Shown: piece after piece, positions 58,819 to 64,000 of the stretch | Numbering within the stretch: position 1 is the first letter of the stretch | How the letters are laid out: every line of letters starts with the position of its first letter | Origin: Collinsella sp. | Lineage (GTDB): Bacteria; Actinomycetota; Coriobacteriia; Coriobacteriales; Coriobacteriaceae | DNA length: 64,000 nucleotides | Assembly (NCBI GenBank): GCA_019414045.1 | Contig: DXMW01000003.1 | Span: forward strand, 1-64,000 | Direction of reading: 5' to 3' | The notes under the pieces: generated by a model | What the model saw: only the letters and a program-made list of their open reading frames with translations | What the model was told of the DNA's origin: nothing | Database searches by the model: none | Program-made: the position numbers and the translations under genes

Positions 58819-60726
58819 ATGGAACAGATTATCTTGAACATACTCGAGGCCCTGCGTCGCGGCGAGACCGTGGACGACAAAGCGCTCGTCAAACTGATAC
58901 ATGCCGAGGCGCGCCGTGAGGGTGCCGACAAACGCGATTTGGCCAAGCGCCGTCTGCTGCCGTTCTACCAGCGGGTAAAACGTGAGGAGCCGGCTCGTTG
59001 GGCTGGGTGGAATGTCGATGCCGAGCTGGAACGTCGACTGCTGCAGGCGCTGCGCATGAAGCCGCGCCGAACGGCCTCAGGCGTGGCGACCGTTACCGTC
59101 ATCACCAAGCCGTGGCCGTGCTCGGGCGATTGCCTGTTTTGTCCCAATGATCTGCGCATGCCCAAGAGCTATCTGCACGCCGAGCCGGCATGCGCCCGTG
59201 CGGAGCAAAATTGCTTCGACCCGTATCTGCAGGTGAGCGCTCGTCTGACCGCGCTTTCGCAGATGGGGCATGCGACCGACAAGATAGAGCTCATCGTGCT
59301 CGGTGGTACCTGGAGCGACTATCCGCAAGGGTATCAGACGTGGTTTATGTCGGAACTTTTCCGTGCGCTCAATGACGATGCCGTCGCCGGCGTGGCGGCC
59401 AACCCCATGTTGGCGCGTCCGGGCATCAGCCGTGCCGAGGCGGGGCGTCTGCTCGATGACGCTCCCGCCGATGCCCTGCCGCCTGTGGTAGCAGAGCGCC
59501 GCGAGCGCTATCGGGCCGCCGGCATTGCGACAGACGAGGCCGAGCTTGCTGCCGGCGTTGCCGACGAGCAGGAGCGTGTGGATGCTGCCGTGGGCGGCTA
59601 CAACCGTGCGGTGCGTCGTCTGTACGGCCCCGGCACGCCGTGGGGCGAGGTCGCCGAGTGGCAGACGGCCACGATGGAGGAGCTTGAGCGCCAGCAGCGC
59701 TTCAACGAGACGGCGAAGCATCGCGTGGTGGGACTCGTTATTGAGACGCGCCCCGATGCCGTGACGCCACAGGCGCTCACGCTCATTCGTCGTCTGGGCT
59801 GCACCAAGATTCAGATGGGCATCCAGAGCCTCGACCAGCGCCTGCTCGATATCAACGAGCGTCGCATTTCGGTGGCGCAGATCGAGTGGGCGTTTTCGCT
59901 TGCGCGCCTGTTTGGCTTTAAGATCCATGCGCATTTTATGCTCAACTTGCTGGGCGCCACGCCCGAGGGGGATAAGCTCGACTACGAGCGCTTTATGACC
60001 GAAGGGGCCTTTACGCCCGACGAGGTCAAGGTTTACCCGTGTGCGCTCATCGAGGGTTCGCGCCTGGTGGGCTGCTATGAGCGTGGCGAGTGGCGCCCCT
60101 ATACCGAGGACGAGCTGCTCGATGTGCTTGCCGACGACATCGTGGTGACGCCGGCGTTCTGCCGCATCAGCCGCATGATTCGCGACTTTAGCTCTGACGA
60201 CATCATGGTGGGCAACAAGAAGCCCAACCTGCGTCAACTCGTCGAAAACCGCTTGGCGGCTCGTGGGGAAGGCGCGACGGTGCGCGAGATCCGCTATCGC
60301 GAGATCAGCACGGCGGGTGCCGACCTGAACGAGTTGGCCCTTGACGAGGAAGTGGCGTACGAGACGCCGGTGACGCACGAGCGCTTTTTGCAGTGGGTGA
60401 CGCCGCAGGGCAAGATCGCGGGCTTTTTGCGCCTGTCTCTGCCCGATCGCGCCTTTGTCACCGCACATGCGGACGAGTTGCCGACCAGGCCGGAGGAAGC
60501 GATGATTCGCGAGGTGCATGTGTATGGCATGGCGGCACGTGTGGGCGATCAGGGCCAGGCGGCTCAGCATCACGGTCTGGGGCGTCTGCTCGTGGAGCGT
60601 GCGTGCCAGATTGCTCGGGACGCGGGCTATGCGCGCATCAACGTGATCAGCGCGATTGGCACGCGCGAGTACTATCGCCATCTTGGATTTTATGACCATG
60701 GCCTCTATCTGCAAAAGGAGCTCTAG
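58819..60726 (+). CDS. Elp3-family radical SAM / acetyltransferase tRNA-modifying enzyme
   Basis: A 635-residue homologue of the catalytic subunit of Elongator, which adds a carboxymethyl group to wobble uridine in tRNA. The radical SAM cluster is PCSGDCLFCP (CxxxxCxxC) after the Elp3 N-terminal region; GNKKPNLRQLVENRL and the C-terminal GNAT domain (VHVYGMAARVGDQG, HHGLGRLLVERA, REYYRHLGFYD) are in place. Bacterial Elp3 acts without the other Elongator subunits. The downstream spermidine-synthase-like gene starts at the next base, so they form an operon. Confidence 0.92.
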   Translation: MEQIILNILEALRRGETVDDKALVKLIHAEARREGADKRDLAKRRLLPFYQRVKREEPARWAGWNVDAELERRLLQALRMKPRRTASGVATVTVITKPWPCSGDCLFCPNDLRMPKSYLHAEPACARAEQNCFDPYLQVSARLTALSQMGHATDKIELIVLGGTWSDYPQGYQTWFMSELFRALNDDAVAGVAANPMLARPGISRAEAGRLLDDAPADALPPVVAERRERYRAAGIATDEAELAAGVADEQERVDAAVGGYNRAVRRLYGPGTPWGEVAEWQTATMEELERQQRFNETAKHRVVGLVIETRPDAVTPQALTLIRRLGCTKIQMGIQSLDQRLLDINERRISVAQIEWAFSLARLFGFKIHAHFMLNLLGATPEGDKLDYERFMTEGAFTPDEVKVYPCALIEGSRLVGCYERGEWRPYTEDELLDVLADDIVVTPAFCRISRMIRDFSSDDIMVGNKKPNLRQLVENRLAARGEGATVREIRYREISTAGADLNELALDEEVAYETPVTHERFLQWVTPQGKIAGFLRLSLPDRAFVTAHADELPTRPEEAMIREVHVYGMAARVGDQGQAAQHHGLGRLLVERACQIARDAGYARINVISAIGTREYYRHLGFYDHGLYLQKEL

Positions 60727-61602
60727 ATGAACAAGCCGAGTGTTTCTGCTGGCGTCGTTGCCGGCGTTGCTCTGGGAGCCGCGGCGCTTGGTGCGGCCGC
60801 TGTCGCTGTTCGTGCTGCCTGTCTGCAGGTTGCGCGAACCCGTAATGGGTTGGCGCGTGTGAAACGCGTGCACGATGAGAACGGCGACGAAGTCCGCGTG
60901 TTGGTGCAAGGCGGCGTGTACCAAAGCGCGACCTACGTTGGCGAGCGTTGGGCGGAGCCCGTCTTTGCATACTATCGCGCGTTTGACGATGTCTTTGAGG
61001 CCGAGGACGCAATGCGTGGCGCCTATGGTCACGGTATCGACTGCATGCTTATGCTGGGCGGCGGCGGGTTTGCCTATCCTAAGTTCGCCCTGATGTCGCA
61101 CAAGGGCTTGTGCATGGACGTCATCGAGTATGACGGAGAGATTACGCGTCTGGCCCGCCGCTGGTTCTACCTAGACGAGCTGGAGCGCACGGCGGGCGAT
61201 CGCCTTCGGGTGATTACCGCCGAGGCGCGTTCGTACCTGGGCGTTACGAGCGTGGGGCATCGTCGCTACGACGTGATCGTGAGCGATTGCTTTGGCGGTG
61301 CCGAGCCCGTGCGCGAGCTGGCGACGGTTGAGGCGTTGCGTTTGGTGCGAGGCAGCCTGAGCCCCGGGGGTATCTACGTGGCCAATATCGTGAGCGCAAG
61401 CGAGGGGAACGATGTGACGTTCCTGCGCGACTGCGCTGCCACGGCACTCGAGGTGTTCGCCCACGCCTGGGTGGTCCCGTGTGGCGATGCGGAGTTCGGC
61501 GGCGAGGAGAACTACCTGCTCATCGCCAGCGACGGCGACTATGTCTTCGCCGAAGCCGTGCCTTTTGACGTCGACTTCCTTGGCGCTGCCCTCCACGACT
61601 AG
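60727..61602 (+). CDS. Spermidine-synthase-like methyltransferase-fold protein, membrane-anchored
   Basis: A 291-residue protein with an N-terminal hydrophobic segment (about 6-32) and a Rossmann domain like spermidine synthase: MLMLGGGGFAYPK, CMDVIEYD, RVITAEARSYL, YDVIVSDCFGGAEPV. True spermidine synthases have a DAF/Asp pair and substrate gate that are not evident here; it could be a SAM-dependent transferase with other substrate. ATG directly follows the elp3 TAG, showing translational coupling. Confidence 0.75.
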   Translation: MNKPSVSAGVVAGVALGAAALGAAAVAVRAACLQVARTRNGLARVKRVHDENGDEVRVLVQGGVYQSATYVGERWAEPVFAYYRAFDDVFEAEDAMRGAYGHGIDCMLMLGGGGFAYPKFALMSHKGLCMDVIEYDGEITRLARRWFYLDELERTAGDRLRVITAEARSYLGVTSVGHRRYDVIVSDCFGGAEPVRELATVEALRLVRGSLSPGGIYVANIVSASEGNDVTFLRDCAATALEVFAHAWVVPCGDAEFGGEENYLLIASDGDYVFAEAVPFDVDFLGAALHD

Positions 61603-61652
61603 CCTACTCGTGGCGGGCCTTTCCATCAGTCTTTTTGGACGGGGCTTTTTAA

Positions 61653-64000
61653 CTACTTCTTGGCCGGGCGCCAGCCGAGAACACGCTGCTTCATGCCCTC
61701 TATGTCGAGTACGCCTTCGGCAAAGCCCTTACGCACGAGCTCTTCGGGAACGAACTCATCGTAACGATCAAAGTAAGGCACCTCGCCGGGATAGACGAGC
61801 TCGATGGGGTCGAAGTCCTTTTCGGCCTCGGCTGCGAGCACCTCAAAGAACGTCTCCTCGTCGGCCTTCATCTTAAACTGCATAAAGTACGGGCGTGACG
61901 GGTCGAGTCCGCGAAGGCCCAGCTCCGCGGCACACTTAATCTTGAGCATGCGCTCGAGCGCCAAAAAGGCGTAGCTGCCCAGCCAGGGGAAAAGCACCCA
62001 GGTGTCGCCGCCGAGGTTAATGAGCGGCTTAGTTCCCGCGCCCGAAATCTCGGCCGTATGGCGAGCCTGCGCCAAGCGGGCCCGCGCGTTACCCATAAGG
62101 TACGGATACGCGGCATGTTCGTTGAGCGCCTTGCGCATGCGCTCGAGTACGTGTGTATTGATGTCACCGGGGCAGTCGCCAAAGTAGGCCGGCACCCGGC
62201 CCTTGACCTGCGTGGCAAAGACGGTATGACGCTTCCAGTCCACTTCCTCGACAATCCAGCAGTGTCCGGCGATGGCGATGCGCTCACCGGGCGGTGGCGG
62301 ATTGACGATCGTGCCCAACTCGGCCGACTCGCTACGAACGGTGAACTCCTCGTTTTCCTGGAACACGGCGTAGAACTTAAAGTTGTTAATGATGCGCTCG
62401 CCCGCGAGACCCACAATGAGCCCGCCACCCTCGGTGACTTGGATATGGTCGATGGTAATGAGGTGACGCAGCAACACGCGATAGTCATCGGCCGAGATGC
62501 GATGGAAATAGCTGAGTGTGAGCACGCGCCGGGCAAGCTCTGCCGGCGTGAGTTCGCCGGTGCTGGCAAGCGTCGACATAGTCTGGTGGTAGAGCAGGCT
62601 GTAGGGGAGTCGATCGAGCTCGGGCGGCTCGACCCACTTTTCCTCGCGATAGAGTTGTACGAGCGCAATGCCCTGCAGGAGCTTCCACGGAATGGTCTCG
62701 GGCATCATCGTGCGCGGCTCGGGCTCTTCCTCGCGCATGACGAACCACATCTCGGGCGGAAGATCGCGGCGCCCCGTGCGGCCCATTCGCTGCAAAAAGG
62801 AGCTGACGGTAAACGGCGCATCGATCTGGAAGGCACGCTCCAGACGGCCGATATCGATGCCGAGTTCCAGCGTAGAGGTGGTGACGGTTGTCTGCGCCTG
62901 CTCCTCATCGCGCATGAGTTCCTCGGCCGTCTCGCGCAGCGATGCCGAAAGATTGCCATGGTGGATGAGGAAACGGTCGGGCTCGTGCCGGCTCTCGCAG
63001 TAGCTGCGCAGCATGGAGCACACGGCCTCTGCCTCCTCGCGCGAGTTGGCAAAGACCAGGCACTTGCGTCCGCGGGTGTGTTCAAAGATGTAGCCCATGC
63101 CGGGGTCGGCGTTGTCGGGCGCGGTGTCGTTGGGGTTGAGCAGTCCCTGTTCGGTCGCTCGTGGGATGTCGACTTCGCCCTCGGGGGCCGAGGAAGTGCG
63201 ACGGTCTTTGGGAGCGGTCTTGCCCCGCGCCTGCTCGCGACGTTGACGGCGTTCCTCCTGTGTAAGCTGTCCGCTGTGGCGCATGTCTTGTCCGGATGCG
63301 GGCAGCGCCGCGGGCGCCGCCGTCTCAATACGCTCGCACGCAAGCACTTCGGCCTCTTGAGGACCCGCACTCTCGAATCCCCGCTGCTGAGCCTGGGGGC
63401 CCGAGTTGTAGAAGTGCTCCATGGAGATGCGCCACACGCGGCGCGGTTCCTCAAAGCGGGGGATGATGCAATCGCGTCCCGTTCCCTGCGAGAGAAAGGC
63501 GCCCGTGCGCTCGGGGTCGCCGATGGTGGCAGAAAGGCCAATGCGGCGAGGCTGCACGCCGGCCATGCGCGAGAGTCGCTCGATAAGACAGAGCGTCTGA
63601 CCGCCGCGGTCGCCGCGCATGAGCGAATGAACCTCGTCGATAACCACATAGCGCAGGTCGCAAAACATGCGCGGGATTGCCATGTGCTTATGGATCAGGA
63701 GCGCCTCGAGCGATTCGGGCGTAATCTGTAGGATACCGCTCGGCTTTTTGATGAGTTTGGCCTTGTGTGATTGTGAGACATCGCCATGCCAGTGCCAGAC
63801 GGGGATATCGGCTTCTTCGCACAGGTCGTTGAGGCGGACGAATTGGTCGTTGATGAGCGCCTTGAGGGGGCCAATGTAGAGGGCGCCCACGCTTGCGGGC
63901 GGGTTCTCCCAAAACTCGGTCAGGATGGGAAAGAAGGCTGCCTCGGTTTTGCCGGAAGCCGTTGATGCCGTCAGGAGCACATTGTCCTGCGTGTCAAAGA
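61653..64000 (-). CDS. Lhr-type DEAD/DEAH helicase (5' end outside window)
   Basis: The last 775+ residues of a large superfamily 2 helicase; the frame stays open past the window edge. Motif I TASGKTEAAFFP, motif II VIDEVHSLM (DEVH), motif III LSATIGDP, motif VI QRMGRTGRR. A charged insertion (about residues 230-280, with EERRQRREQARGKTAPKDRR) separates the two RecA lobes, followed by a winged-helix and a C-terminal DUF-like region. Lhr-type helicases unwind DNA or RNA in repair. Convergent with the spermidine-synthase-like gene. Confidence 0.88.
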   Translation of the reverse strand, partial: FDTQDNVLLTASTASGKTEAAFFPILTEFWENPPASVGALYIGPLKALINDQFVRLNDLCEEADIPVWHWHGDVSQSHKAKLIKKPSGILQITPESLEALLIHKHMAIPRMFCDLRYVVIDEVHSLMRGDRGGQTLCLIERLSRMAGVQPRRIGLSATIGDPERTGAFLSQGTGRDCIIPRFEEPRRVWRISMEHFYNSGPQAQQRGFESAGPQEAEVLACERIETAAPAALPASGQDMRHSGQLTQEERRQRREQARGKTAPKDRRTSSAPEGEVDIPRATEQGLLNPNDTAPDNADPGMGYIFEHTRGRKCLVFANSREEAEAVCSMLRSYCESRHEPDRFLIHHGNLSASLRETAEELMRDEEQAQTTVTTSTLELGIDIGRLERAFQIDAPFTVSSFLQRMGRTGRRDLPPEMWFVMREEEPEPRTMMPETIPWKLLQGIALVQLYREEKWVEPPELDRLPYSLLYHQTMSTLASTGELTPAELARRVLTLSYFHRISADDYRVLLRHLITIDHIQVTEGGGLIVGLAGERIINNFKFYAVFQENEEFTVRSESAELGTIVNPPPPGERIAIAGHCWIVEEVDWKRHTVFATQVKGRVPAYFGDCPGDINTHVLERMRKALNEHAAYPYLMGNARARLAQARHTAEISGAGTKPLINLGGDTWVLFPWLGSYAFLALERMLKIKCAAELGLRGLDPSRPYFMQFKMKADEETFFEVLAAEAEKDFDPIELVYPGEVPYFDRYDEFVPEELVRKGFAEGVLDIEGMKQRVLGWRPAKK

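Noticed and set aside
59077..61101. 674-residue open frame on the minus strand opposite elp3
   Set aside because: It is an arginine/histidine-rich mirror of a high-GC gene; the plus-strand frame has full Elp3 motifs and the minus frame has no recognisable domain or ribosome site.
62058..63731. 557-residue plus-strand frame opposite the Lhr-type helicase
   Set aside because: Shadow of a helicase gene with intact motifs on the minus strand.

Overview
The window reads as chromosome of a strictly anaerobic, gut-type, high-GC Actinomycetota of the class Coriobacteriia, most likely Collinsella (C. aerofaciens-like). This is inferred from base composition (about 60% GC), strong AAGGAG-type ribosome sites, a bile-salt-hydrolase-type amidase, reverse rubrerythrin, a bacterial Elp3, RGG-tailed and LAATG-anchored proteins, and no aerobic respiratory genes. 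No rRNA, tRNA, CRISPR array, prophage or intact insertion sequence was seen.

Layout. 0-12.3 kb: small membrane proteins, 16S rRNA methyltransferase rsmJ, a GNAT enzyme, a probable ~200-nt minus-strand structured RNA, a Tet(M)-like ribosomal GTPase, an AAA ATPase next to a UvrA paralogue lacking the UvrB-binding domain, trmL, a COG0523 metallochaperone, a flavodoxin/ArsC-like pair, and a fossil IS30-type transposase start. 12.4-18 kb: two neighbouring multi-domain cyclic-di-GMP proteins and a patatin. 18-20.4 kb: TPP-riboswitch-controlled thiamine salvage operon (thiM, thiamine-binding protein, thiE). 20.4-25.7 kb: HAD phosphatase, LysR regulator with a MetE-like methyltransferase, uracil permease, esterase. 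25.9-31.2 kb: two tandemly duplicated sortase-anchored surface proteins beside a purine permease; a fossil of the permease 3' end between them marks the duplication unit. 31.4-39.9 kb: two peptide-deformylase-like genes (one without its catalytic Glu), bile-salt-hydrolase-like enzyme, DMT exporter with LysR, an XRE-AlaA fusion, an MFS exporter, an RGG-box protein. 40.3-43.4 kb: PLP synthase pdxST divergent from its MocR regulator. 43.4-44.9 kb: a predicted PD-(D/E)XK nuclease gene between two copies of a 119-bp terminal-inverted-repeat element. 45-54.7 kb: reverse rubrerythrin, alcohol/aldehyde dehydrogenase operon, very small proteins, HIRAN protein, phosphoesterase, DUF2130 protein, DUF3516 helicase. 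55-64 kb: trmB, a methyltransferase, XRE/DUF4097 operon, Elp3, a spermidine-synthase-like protein and an Lhr-type helicase cut by the window end.

The most unusual property is the density of long-armed palindromic elements at gene 3' ends: hairpins with a GGACAG loop, three exact 119-bp elements, a three-unit array of 46-bp palindromes with exact 62-bp period, and several single palindromes. Six genes take their stop codon from the arm of such an element. These look like non-autonomous (REP- or MITE-like) sequences that favour transcription-termination zones. The nuclease gene bracketed by two 119-bp elements is the best candidate for an undescribed mobile or defence-linked unit.
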